This document shows positions 52,903-60,969 of a stretch of 64,000 bases of DNA, in pieces; the first letter of the stretch is position 1, and every line of letters begins with the position of its first letter. This stretch comes from Pseudochelatococcus lubricantis. GTDB lineage: Bacteria; Pseudomonadota; Alphaproteobacteria; Rhizobiales; Beijerinckiaceae. Location of the stretch: positions 62,001-126,000 of the forward strand of contig NZ_JAASQI010000006.1 in the NCBI RefSeq assembly GCF_011762225.1, in the 5' to 3' direction. The notes beneath the pieces were generated by a model. It ran no database searches. It was not told the DNA's origin and worked only from the letters and a program-made list of their open reading frames with translations. The translations under genes and the position numbers were made by a program.

Positions 52903-53367
52903 TCAGTGCCGTGAGAAACGCTTGCGTTCCGACGGACCGAACAGGATCACGTCGTAGGGCGCCGCCGTGTCGGAGACCTCCATGCCCGGCGAACCGGCTG
53001 GCATGCCGGGAACGGCGAACCCCGTCGCCGCAGGGCGTTCACGCAGCAGGCGCCGTATGTCCCCGGCCGGCACGTGCCCCTCGATGATGTATCCGTCGAT
53101 GACCGCCGTATGGCAGGAGTAGAGGTCTTCGGGCACGCCGAACTGCGCCTTGACCGGCGTCGGGTCGTCCCGGAGCCGTTCGTTCACTGTAAAGCCCGCC
53201 AGACGCATATGCTCGATCCATCCTCCGCAGCAGCCGCAGTCCGGGGAGCGGAAGACGTCGACCGCCGGCGGCGCGGCCAGTGCGAAAAATGCAAGGCCAC
53301 AGGCAATCGGGACGGCAAGATTGATCGACACGACGCCGAGCAGCACGCGGCGGGTGAGTTTGCCCAT
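52903..53367 (-). CDS. DUF411 metal-binding protein
   Basis: 154 residues. An N-terminal signal with TRRVLLGVVSINLAV and a hydrophobic stretch to about residue 32 sends it to the periplasm or membrane. The mature part has the DUF411 pattern: SPDCGCCGGWIEHM, SCHTAVIDGYIIEGHVPA, and AVPGMPAGSPGME. Members bind copper or other soft metals through the Cys-Gly-Cys-Cys element. It lies 75 bp after the AspT-like gene on the same strand; readthrough is possible but no link in function is evident. Confidence 0.92.
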   Translation of the reverse strand: MGKLTRRVLLGVVSINLAVPIACGLAFFALAAPPAVDVFRSPDCGCCGGWIEHMRLAGFTVNERLRDDPTPVKAQFGVPEDLYSCHTAVIDGYIIEGHVPAGDIRRLLRERPAATGFAVPGMPAGSPGMEVSDTAAPYDVILFGPSERKRFSRH

Positions 53368-53442
53368 GGGTGATCTCCTCTTTCGTTTCCATGGCCGGGC
53401 CTCGCCACGGCGCGGCCATGGCGAGGTTCGCGGAGATGTTCG

Positions 53443-55122
53443 TCAGAAGACATTCATGACGACGATCGTCAGCAGTGCCATTACCAGACGCGAGACGGCG
53501 TAGCCCGTCGCATAGCCGATGACCGGCACGTTGCTCTTCGCCTCCTGCTGGAGGGCGCCGAGGGCGGCGGTCGTGGAGCGCGCGCCTGCGCAGGCGCCGA
53601 GCATGATCGCGGGGTGGAACTTGAACACGTAGTGTCCAAGCAGCAAGCCCACGACGAGCGGCATCAGCGTCACCAGCGTGCCGGCGAAGAACAGCGTCAA
53701 CCCGTATTGCTGGATGCCGCCCACGAAACCGAGCGCCGCGTTGAGGCCGATGCAGGCGATGAAGCCGTTGAGGCCGACGTTGTTGAACACCCAGATGGCA
53801 GGACCGGGAATGAAGCCGAAGGTGCGCATGGTCGAGCGCAGATAGCCGCAGATGATGCCCGCCACGATGGCGCCGACGGCGGTGCCGAGCGACAGCGGAA
53901 TGCCTCCGATATGGATCGTGATCGCGCCGATCAGGCTGCCGACCACGATGCCGAAAGCCATGAAGGCCATGTCGGAACGCTCCACCGGACGGTCGGCGTA
54001 CCCCATTTCCTTGGCGATCTTGGCGACGTCCGCCTTGGCGCCGAGGATGGTCAGCACGTCGCCGCGGTGGACTTCCATCTCCTCCCGCATCGGCATCACG
54101 GTGTCGGAGCGGGTCAGCTTGAGCAGGAACACGCCGCGGCCCGGCTCGCCGAACAGGGTGCGGATGACCTCGCCGAGCGTCCTGTTGGCGTAGGCCTTGT
54201 TGGTGACGACGAGATCGAGCTGTTCGGTGGAGAAGTCGAGCAGCGCGACGTCCTTGAGTTCCGGCCCGAAATCGTCCCGGTAGGCCAGCAAGGCGCCGAG
54301 ACCGCCGGAGACGGCCAGAATGGCCCCTTCGGTCAGCACGGTATCGCGCGTGCACTCCACGATCGCCTCATCCCGGCCCGCGCGCATACGGCGGATGAAG
54401 ATCTCGTTGTTGAACATCTTTTCGACCTGCTCGACGGTCTTGCCCAGAAGCGCGCTGTTGGCGAGCTGCAGGGCGCGGGCGGAGTATTCGCGATAGGCCG
54501 TCGTGCCGATCCTGGCGCCGCCGTTGGCGCGCTCGTAATCCGCGCTGACCTTGGCGAGATCGAAGCCGAGCAGCCTCGGCGCGATGTTGGCCAGCAGCAC
54601 GGCCGAGCCGATGGTGCCGAAAGGATAGGTCACCGCGTAGGCGACCGGCAACAACGCCAGGGACGCTCTCAGGTCCGCCTCCGCAAGGCCGGACTGGTTC
54701 ATCAGATCCGCGGCGACGCCGAGCACGGTTGAGTTGGTATAGCCGCCCGACAGCAGACCCGCCGTGAGCGCGGCATTGTAGCCGAGGAGCTTGCCGAGCA
54801 CGATCGCGGTCGCAGTACCGACGAGGCAAAGAATGATCGCGAAAACGACCTGAGGCAAGCCATCGCTTTTCATGGCACGGATGAACTGCGGGCCAACCGC
54901 GTAACCGACCGCGAACAGGAACATCGCGAAGAAGGTGGACTGGAGCACGGTCGGCAGCGTGATGCCGATCTGCCCGACCAGCAGCCCCGCCAGCAGCGTG
55001 CTTGTGACGACACCAAGGCTGAACTTGCCGAGACGGACGTTTCCGAACATGAAGCCGATGCCGATCGTCAGGAAGAGCGCAATCTCCGGGTACTTTTGGA
55101 TGGTTGTGACGAAGTAACTCAT
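53443..55122 (-). CDS. AspT/SucE-type transporter (aspartate:alanine exchanger family)
   Basis: 559 residues. Two membrane blocks of five to six helices (residues about 8-185 and 380-559) flank a cytoplasmic part with two TrkA_C/RCK_C domains. GYTNSTVLGVAADLM in the first and FIACIGLNAALGFVGG plus GACAGARSTTAALGAL in the second are typical of the AspT family. Members exchange aspartate for alanine or export succinate. GAAGGA precedes the ATG at 55122. It lies 64 bp after the malic enzyme gene on the same strand, so both probably come from the sigma-54 promoter at 56907. The context favours a C4-dicarboxylate substrate. Confidence 0.9.
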   Translation of the reverse strand: MSYFVTTIQKYPEIALFLTIGIGFMFGNVRLGKFSLGVVTSTLLAGLLVGQIGITLPTVLQSTFFAMFLFAVGYAVGPQFIRAMKSDGLPQVVFAIILCLVGTATAIVLGKLLGYNAALTAGLLSGGYTNSTVLGVAADLMNQSGLAEADLRASLALLPVAYAVTYPFGTIGSAVLLANIAPRLLGFDLAKVSADYERANGGARIGTTAYREYSARALQLANSALLGKTVEQVEKMFNNEIFIRRMRAGRDEAIVECTRDTVLTEGAILAVSGGLGALLAYRDDFGPELKDVALLDFSTEQLDLVVTNKAYANRTLGEVIRTLFGEPGRGVFLLKLTRSDTVMPMREEMEVHRGDVLTILGAKADVAKIAKEMGYADRPVERSDMAFMAFGIVVGSLIGAITIHIGGIPLSLGTAVGAIVAGIICGYLRSTMRTFGFIPGPAIWVFNNVGLNGFIACIGLNAALGFVGGIQQYGLTLFFAGTLVTLMPLVVGLLLGHYVFKFHPAIMLGACAGARSTTAALGALQQEAKSNVPVIGYATGYAVSRLVMALLTIVVMNVF

Positions 55123-55186
55123 GACGGATCCTTCGGAATGCCCGGCCGAGACGGTTCGTATTGTCTCGACCGGACGAAGAAGACGC

Positions 55187-56839
55187 TCAGTAGGTCGGGT
55201 TGTAGAGCAGGTTCTCGATCCACGACCGGATTTCGGGAGGCCGCTCAACCGTGGCAAGGCCGGAATCGAACATGTATTCGACGATGCGCGTGGCTGTGGT
55301 GATCTCCGTTTCCATGATCTGGTCCTGGCTCGGATAGAGCATGCCCTTGGCCTGGAGCGACGGGCCGATCTGATCGGCCGTTGCGTGGGCGGCGACGATG
55401 AAGCACTCGTCGTTCAGTCGGGTCGGACGCGCGGCGTAGGTCGCAAGGCCGATGGCCGGGTAGATGTAGAAATTGTTGGCCTGTCCCGGGCGATAGGTCT
55501 TGCCCTCATAGACGAACTCGTCGAACTGAACGCCGGCCGCGAACAGCGCTTTGCCCTTCGAGTAGGTGTAGGCCTGTTCCGCCGTACATTCCGCCTTGTG
55601 GGTGGGGTTGGAGAGGGCGAAGATGATGGGCCGGGGCGTGTGCCGCGCCATGGTTTCGATGACTTCCCGCGTGAAGGCGCCGGCCTTGGTCGACACGCCG
55701 ATCAGCACGGTCGGCCTGAAGCGCTCCACCACGTCGATGAAGTTCTTGGAGGGCGCCTCGTCCTGCGCCCACGGCTTCTGCGCGTCCGTGAGGTCCGTGC
55801 GCGAGGATTCGATGAGGCCGTTGACGTCGAACAGGCGGATGCGCTTGCGGGCTTCCTCCGCCGAAAGTCCCAGGGTCTGCAGCTCGGCGGCGATCAGCTT
55901 GGAGATGCCGAGACCGGCGGAACCGGCGCCGAGGAACAGGATCCGCTGATCCTGCAGCTTGCCGCCCGCCTGCTTCAGGCCGGCGGAGATGCCCGCCAGA
56001 GCGACGGCGGCCGTGCCCTGGATGTCGTCGTTGTAACACAGGACCTTGTCCTTGTAGCGGTCCAGCATGCGGATGGCGTCGGTGCCCTTCCAGTCCTCGA
56101 AGTGGACGCAGCAGCCCGGGAACACCTCGTTGACGGCCTCGATGAACTCTTCCGTCAGCTCGTCGAGTTCCTTTTCCGGCAGCGGCGCCTCGCGGGTGCC
56201 GAGGTAGAACGGGTCGGCGCGCAGGTGCTCGTTCGTCGTGCCGATATCGAAAAGGACTGGCAGCAGAACCTGCGGGGGAACGGCGGCGCAAGCGGTGTAG
56301 AGCTGCAGCTTGCCGATCGGGATACCCATGCCGTTGGCACCGATGTCGCCGAGGCCGAGGATGCGGCCGCCCGTCGACACGCAGACGAAACGCACGTCCC
56401 GTTGCGGCCAGTTACGCAGCACGTCCGCGATGCGGCCCTTCATGTGGCGGGTGATGTACATGCCGCGCGGGCGGCGATAAAGGTTGCCGAAGGCTTCGCA
56501 GGCATCGGCGACCGTGGGATCGTAGAGGATCGGGATGAAGCGCTTGGGGTCGGACATGACGGTCTTGTAGAAGACCGTCTCGTTGCGCGCCTCGAGATCC
56601 ATGAGATAGTTGTACTGGTCCAGATCGTCCTTCAGGCGGCCGAGGTGATCGAGAACGCGCTCGACCTGCCGGTCGAGCGTTTCAACCGCGTGCGGCAGCA
56701 GCCCCTCCAGCCCGAGCTGGTGGCGCTCCTCGCGGGTGTAGGCGGTGCCCTTGTTCTGGACGGGATCGTGCAGCAACGTCAATCCGATGTCATTGCTGTC
56801 CTGGCTCAGTTCCGCGTTGGTGACGGTGATTGCAGCCAT
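55187..56839 (-). CDS. maeA: NAD-type malic enzyme
   Basis: 550 residues, the size of SfcA/MaeA. Motifs are AYTREERHQLGLEGLLP, VSTGGRILGLGDIGANGMG, the metal-binding FEDWKGTDAIRML with CYNDDIQGTAAV, the nucleotide loop FLGAGSAGLGISKL and FALSNPTHKAECTAE. It converts malate to pyruvate and carbon dioxide with reduction of NAD(P). AGGAGAGGAAG before ATG 56839 fixes the start. The -24/-12 promoter lies 68 bp upstream. Regulation by DctD is inferred. It differs from the longer rhizobial malic enzymes fused to a phosphotransacetylase-like domain. Confidence 0.95.
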   Translation of the reverse strand: MAAITVTNAELSQDSNDIGLTLLHDPVQNKGTAYTREERHQLGLEGLLPHAVETLDRQVERVLDHLGRLKDDLDQYNYLMDLEARNETVFYKTVMSDPKRFIPILYDPTVADACEAFGNLYRRPRGMYITRHMKGRIADVLRNWPQRDVRFVCVSTGGRILGLGDIGANGMGIPIGKLQLYTACAAVPPQVLLPVLFDIGTTNEHLRADPFYLGTREAPLPEKELDELTEEFIEAVNEVFPGCCVHFEDWKGTDAIRMLDRYKDKVLCYNDDIQGTAAVALAGISAGLKQAGGKLQDQRILFLGAGSAGLGISKLIAAELQTLGLSAEEARKRIRLFDVNGLIESSRTDLTDAQKPWAQDEAPSKNFIDVVERFRPTVLIGVSTKAGAFTREVIETMARHTPRPIIFALSNPTHKAECTAEQAYTYSKGKALFAAGVQFDEFVYEGKTYRPGQANNFYIYPAIGLATYAARPTRLNDECFIVAAHATADQIGPSLQAKGMLYPSQDQIMETEITTATRIVEYMFDSGLATVERPPEIRSWIENLLYNPTY

Positions 56840-56906
56840 TATTGAACTTCCTCTCCTGTGCGTGTCCGCGAGCCGCGACGTCCACCGCCGGGCTCGCCTA
56901 CACCTT

Positions 56907-56923
56907 TGCAACGCGGGTGCCAG
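56907..56923 (-). promoter_or_regulatory. Sigma-54 (-24/-12) promoter of maeA
   Basis: Read on the minus strand: C-TGGCAC-CCGCG-TTGCA. It has the invariant GG (-24) and GC (-12) with the exact spacing, and matches the TGGCAC-N5-TTGCA consensus fully. It lies 68 bp before the maeA start. Confidence 0.88.
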
Positions 56924-56935
56924 GATGAGATTTTC

Positions 56936-56948
56936 TATCAAACTATTG
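56936..56948 (-). promoter_or_regulatory. IHF-site match upstream of maeA
   Basis: TATCAAACTATTG fits the IHF consensus WATCAA-N4-TTR at every defined position (as read on the plus strand). It lies between the -24/-12 promoter and the upstream palindromes, within an A+T-rich stretch, which is where IHF bends DNA in sigma-54 promoters. Confidence 0.65.
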
Positions 56949-56975
56949 ATAAATAAAGATTATTTTAAATTATTA

Positions 56976-56999
56976 GCCGAATGCTCTCCGGCATTCGGC
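56976..56999. promoter_or_regulatory. Upstream palindrome, candidate DctD site 1
   Basis: GCCGAATGC (56976-56984), loop TCTCCG, GCATTCGGC (56991-56999). It is about 65 bp from the -24 element, a normal enhancer distance. DctD binding is inference. Confidence 0.45.
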
Positions 57000-57005
57000 C
57001 GATTT

Positions 57006-57035
57006 CCCGAAAATCGCCGTTTTCCGGTTTTCGGG
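57006..57035. promoter_or_regulatory. Upstream inverted repeat, candidate DctD site 2
   Basis: CCCGAAAA (57006-57013) and TTTTCGGG (57028-57035) around 14 bases that contain CGTTTTCCGG. With site 1 it would give the tandem enhancer expected for an NtrC-family activator. Confidence 0.4.
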
Positions 57036-57187
57036 TATCCGACCACGGCGCTTCCGCGGGCCGTCCGCGGGCCGATAAATGGCTGCGGGAGGATGGAAAA
57101 AGGGAAAAATCCGCGCCAGGAGCAGGTCTGCGGGTCAACATGTCGCAGGGATGCCGTTGCCGGTTGGCAGCGGCTTGGAAAACAAAA

Positions 57188-57222
57188 GGCCGCGCCGCCC
57201 CGGGTTCGGGGGCGGCGCGGCC
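57188..57222 (-). terminator. Rho-independent terminator of dctBD
   Basis: Perfect 14-bp arms at 57188-57201 and 57209-57222 with a 7-base loop. On the minus strand the stem is followed by TTTTGTT. It lies 29 bp after the dctD stop. The clearest factor-independent terminator in the window. Confidence 0.88.
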
Positions 57223-57250
57223 GCGGCATGTTCCGGACGGACGGTGGCTC

Positions 57251-58576
57251 TCAGGTCTCGCGGATGCGAATGTCGTACTTGCGGATCTTGTCGAACAGCG
57301 TGGTCTTGGCAATCATCATGGCTTCTGCGGTCCGGGAGATGTTTCCGTTGTTGCGCTTCAGCTCCTCCTGGATGAGGCTGCGCTCGAAGCTTTCGACGGC
57401 GGCTGTCAGCGAGATGGGGCCGGAGCCGGCCTCGCTGCCGGGTCCGGATTTGAGGCCGAGGAGAAAACGTTCCGCCTGATTGCGCAACTCGCGTACGTTG
57501 CCCGGCCAGTTATGGGCCATCAGGTCGAGGATTACCTGTTCCCTGATCGGCGGCGGCTCGCGATTGAGGCGCAGGGCAGCCTGATCGACGAAGTGCTCGA
57601 ACAGCAGCGGAATGTCTTCGCGCCGGTTGCGAAGCGGCGGCAGCTCGATACTGGCGATGTTCAGCCGGAAATGCAGATCGCTGCGGAACTTGCCCTCCAC
57701 GGAAAGCTGCAGCAGATCGGCCTTGGTGGCGGCGATGACGCGGAAGTCGACGGGAATGACCTTGTTGGAGCCGAGCCGCTCGACGACGCGCTCCTGCAGC
57801 ACGCGCAGCAGCTTCACCTGCATGGACATCGGCATGCTCTCGATCTCGTCGAGGAACAGCGTCCCCCTGTTGGCGTATTCGACCTTGCCGATGCGCTGCT
57901 TGGTCGCGCCGGAGAAAGCCCCGGCCTCGTGGCCGAAGATCTCGCTCTCGAACAGCGTTTCGGGAAGGCCCCCGCAGTTGAGCGCCACGAAAGGTCCCTT
58001 GCGGCCGGAAAGATCGTGCAGGTATCGGGCGATCAGCTCCTTGCCGGTGCCGGTCTCACCGAGGATCATGACATCGGTCGGCACAGCCGCCAGTTCCTGA
58101 ACCAGTTCGCGCAGCTCCACGATCGCCTGCGAGGTGCCGACGATGCGGCTTTCGATGTCGCCCATGGCCGCGAGCTGCCGGCGCAGCCGCCGGACTTCCA
58201 TCGCCAGCCGCCGCTTCTCCAGCGCCCGCTGCACGACGCTGGCGAAATGTTGCGACGCGAACGGCTTCTCGATGAAATCATAGGCGCCGTCGCGCATCGC
58301 CTGCACGGCCGTCGCGATGTCGCCGTGTCCCGTGATCATGATGACGGGCAGATCCGGGTCCTTGTCCTTGAGCTGGGCAAAATAGCTCAGGCCGTCCATG
58401 CCCGGCAGGTTGATGTCCGAAACGATGATGCCGGGAAAGTCGCGCATCGGCGCCCTCGGCACATTTTCCACCGCCTCGTAGCCGATGGCCTTGATGTTGT
58501 GGAGGGCCAGCGCCTGCAGGCAGCCGAGCCGCACGTCCTCGTCGTCCTCGATCACCAGCACGTCATGATCAAGCAT
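57251..58576 (-). CDS. dctD: C4-dicarboxylate response regulator, sigma-54 activator
   Basis: 441 residues in three parts. The receiver (1-120) has the acidic pocket EDDED and phosphoacceptor Asp54. The AAA+ domain (about 140-380) has Walker A GETGTGKELIARYL and the sigma-54 contact loop GAFSGA, a normal variant of GAFTGA, with Walker B TLFLDEIES. A Fis-type helix-turn-helix ends with NISRTAEAMMIAKTTLFDKI. It activates sigma-54 promoters after phosphorylation by DctB. Its start overlaps the dctB stop by 8 bp. The nearest -24/-12 promoters are at 56907 and 60883, so these flanking operons are its likely targets. dctA is not in the window. Confidence 0.93.
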   Translation of the reverse strand: MLDHDVLVIEDDEDVRLGCLQALALHNIKAIGYEAVENVPRAPMRDFPGIIVSDINLPGMDGLSYFAQLKDKDPDLPVIMITGHGDIATAVQAMRDGAYDFIEKPFASQHFASVVQRALEKRRLAMEVRRLRRQLAAMGDIESRIVGTSQAIVELRELVQELAAVPTDVMILGETGTGKELIARYLHDLSGRKGPFVALNCGGLPETLFESEIFGHEAGAFSGATKQRIGKVEYANRGTLFLDEIESMPMSMQVKLLRVLQERVVERLGSNKVIPVDFRVIAATKADLLQLSVEGKFRSDLHFRLNIASIELPPLRNRREDIPLLFEHFVDQAALRLNREPPPIREQVILDLMAHNWPGNVRELRNQAERFLLGLKSGPGSEAGSGPISLTAAVESFERSLIQEELKRNNGNISRTAEAMMIAKTTLFDKIRKYDIRIRET

Positions 58577-60569
58577 TGTCCTTCTCCGGGGTGTTGGCGA
58601 GGGGCATCGTGATCCGGAAAACCGCGCCGCCCGCAGGGCGATTGGCTGCCGTCAGGTCTCCGCCGAAGCGGCGGACAATGTCTTGCGATATGGCGAGCCC
58701 GAGGCCAAGGCCGTTCGTTTTCTTGGTTGAGAAAAAGGGCATGAAGAGCTTTTCGATGACCGTTGCGCTAAGCCCGTGACCATTGTCCGCGACCTCGATG
58801 ACCGCCCGGTTGCCGTCTACCCGGGCGGCGATCCCGATACAAGGCTCGCCGTTCCCCTGCAGCGCATCCATGGCGTTGCTGATGAGGTTGACCAGAACCT
58901 GTTCGAGACGCACGGCATCGCCGAGGACCTTGATCGGGGCTTCCGGCCGGCGGACATCGATGCGCACTTTCTCTTTCTGGATGCGGTGATTGAGCAGCGC
59001 CACGGCGCGTTCGACGGAACGCTCGACATCCACGCTGCCGACCTCCCCATCCGTGCGCCGGGCGAAAGAGCGCAGCTGTCCTGTCAGCACGCCCATGCGG
59101 TGGACGAGATCGCAGATGCGCTGGAGGTTGTGGCGCACCGTGCCCAGGTCGTTGAGTTCGAGGAAGCGCACGGCGTTCTCCGACAGGGTGGAAAGCGCCG
59201 CCAGCGGCTGGTTGATTTCATGCGCCAGCCCCGCCGAGAGCTGGCCGATTACCGCTAGGTTTTCCGTCCGTATCATCTCTTCCTGAAAATCCTTCAGCCG
59301 CTGGACGGCCTGTATGCGCTCGGCCACCTCCCGCCGCAGGTCCTCGTTGGCCGCGCGCAGTTGCCGGTTGCGGTCCTCGAACTGATCCTTAAGTCGCGTA
59401 TAGGCCTCCTGCAGCGCATCGCGCGTCAGCAGACGCTCCCGGATGACCAGTCGCCGCTGATTGAAGATATAGAGGCTCAGGGCGACCACGACGACGATGA
59501 TCGCGGCGATCGTCGCGGGCAGGGCGGCCTTGCGGGCGATCCCGGAATAGTCGGAAAGGACCGTCAGCGTCATCGAGACGTTCGGCAGGAAGCGTGAGCC
59601 CGCAAGGTATGTCCGGGTGCGCGATCCTTCCGTTATCGATACGAACCGGCTGCCGTCGCTCGCCAGGCTGTCCGTTCTCCAGTCGAGAGCTTCCAGAATG
59701 TGCCGGTTATACTGCTGCGTCTGGTTGAATTGCTCGATCTTGCCCGGCTCGATCGGCCCGAGGCTGAGATATTTCCAGTCCGCGCGAGAGGAGAGCAGGA
59801 CGATGTTATTGGTGTCGCTCACCACCATCAGCGGATCGTTGCCGATCAGCCAGTCCTGCTCGATGCGCTCCAGATCGATCTTGACAGCCACCACGCCGAC
59901 GCGGTGACCATCCCTCTCCACCGCCGTGGCGAGATAATAGCCGGCAAGATTGTCGGTGGTTCCGATGCCGTAATAGCCTGTCACGCTCCCTTGCCTCGCG
60001 ATCTGGAAGTAGGGCCGATAGGAGACGTCGCGCCCCACGAAGCTGTTCTTCTCTCCTCCGTTGCTGGCTGCGATCATGGTGCCGCTCGTATCGATCAGGA
60101 AGATTCCCACGGTGCCGGCGGCCTCGTTTATCCGGGCAAGATACGCATTCATGTCCGCCACGGCGCCCGCGCGGTCGCGCGAGAGCAGGAACGCACCTGT
60201 CTGCTCGTGGGCCGCGATCGCCAGCGGCAGGATGTTGAACTTATCGATTTCATGCTCCAGACGGGCGATCGACTGGCGCAGGCGTTCTTCGCCGAGCACC
60301 TTCAGGTCGGCGAACTCCCTGCGCTCCGACCAGACGAAGGTCGCGGCGAAGCAGAGGATCACCAGCAGCGCCGTGACCAGTGCGAATATCAGCGTGCCCC
60401 TTCGGCGGTGGCGCAGTATGCACTCCTTCTCGCCGAAGGCGCCCGGGTCCAGCGGATAGTCGTCGAATTGATGGCACGCGATGCTGCAACGTCCCGCATA
60501 GCGGCACGGGATCGTCCGCGCGTTGCGTGCGGCGGTATCCTGACCGTCGTTGATTGCTGTTGCCGTCAT
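58569..60569 (-). CDS. dctB: C4-dicarboxylate sensor histidine kinase
   Basis: 666 residues. Membrane helices are near residues 60-80 and 350-372, with a double-Cache (PAS-like) periplasmic sensor between, containing RPYFQIARQGSVTGYYGIG as in DctB dicarboxylate sensors. A coiled coil follows, then the H-box HEINQPLAALSTL and the ATPase with NLISNAMDAL, NGHGLS and TNGLGLGLAIS. It senses succinate, fumarate or malate. AGGTGA lies six bases before ATG 60569. It has an unusual N-terminal cytoplasmic tail of about 57 residues with Cys22, Cys28, Cys32, His33 and Cys50, which may bind a metal or respond to redox. Confidence 0.93.
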   Translation of the reverse strand: MTATAINDGQDTAARNARTIPCRYAGRCSIACHQFDDYPLDPGAFGEKECILRHRRRGTLIFALVTALLVILCFAATFVWSERREFADLKVLGEERLRQSIARLEHEIDKFNILPLAIAAHEQTGAFLLSRDRAGAVADMNAYLARINEAAGTVGIFLIDTSGTMIAASNGGEKNSFVGRDVSYRPYFQIARQGSVTGYYGIGTTDNLAGYYLATAVERDGHRVGVVAVKIDLERIEQDWLIGNDPLMVVSDTNNIVLLSSRADWKYLSLGPIEPGKIEQFNQTQQYNRHILEALDWRTDSLASDGSRFVSITEGSRTRTYLAGSRFLPNVSMTLTVLSDYSGIARKAALPATIAAIIVVVVALSLYIFNQRRLVIRERLLTRDALQEAYTRLKDQFEDRNRQLRAANEDLRREVAERIQAVQRLKDFQEEMIRTENLAVIGQLSAGLAHEINQPLAALSTLSENAVRFLELNDLGTVRHNLQRICDLVHRMGVLTGQLRSFARRTDGEVGSVDVERSVERAVALLNHRIQKEKVRIDVRRPEAPIKVLGDAVRLEQVLVNLISNAMDALQGNGEPCIGIAARVDGNRAVIEVADNGHGLSATVIEKLFMPFFSTKKTNGLGLGLAISQDIVRRFGGDLTAANRPAGGAVFRITMPLANTPEKDNA

Positions 60570-60760
60570 CGTGGTTCACCTGTCCTGTCCTTTTCAGGCT
60601 CTGGCCGCCCGAAGCAGTCCTGGCATATCGCCTGTTTGCGGGAGATCGCATCACCCGTCTTCAGCCGGCGCTCGATCAATATTCAGCAAAACGGATGCCA
60701 CTCGGGCACGGCGGCCTTCTGCCTTGTTCTGCTGGCTTTTTTCGGGCGACGGATTCTGCG

Positions 60761-60811
60761 CGTTCGGATTTCCGACTGTCACGCCGGCGGCGGTGTTCGG
60801 AAACCCGAACG
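60761..60811. promoter_or_regulatory. Upstream inverted repeats, candidate DctD enhancer
   Basis: CGTTCGGATTTCCGA (60761-60775) and TCGGAAACCCGAACG (60797-60811) pair at 14 of 15 positions. The second half is itself a palindrome, GTTCGG-AAAC-CCGAAC. They lie about 75-125 bp upstream of the -24 element at 60885, as expected for an enhancer. They also lie between dctB and the divergent operon. Confidence 0.55.
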
Positions 60812-60882
60812 ATCCTGCTGCCGCGGCACGGACGGAGCCGGGATAAATCCCCGCGTACAATGAATTGAGAAAAACTCCAGCC

Positions 60883-60899
60883 TTGGCACGGCGCTTGCG
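60883..60899 (+). promoter_or_regulatory. Sigma-54 (-24/-12) promoter of the Fe-S/flavoprotein operon
   Basis: T-TGGCACG-GCGC-TTGCG. GG (-24) and GC (-12) are at correct spacing; only the last base departs from consensus. It lies 71 bp before the start at 60970. The other -24/-12 promoter is at the far side of dctBD. Confidence 0.87.
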
Positions 60900-60969
60900 A
60901 CGCCTCCGAAGAAGACATGGCCGACCTCTGTGCGCCTGTCGGTCAACGGAATCGGGGAGTTTCCTTCTC

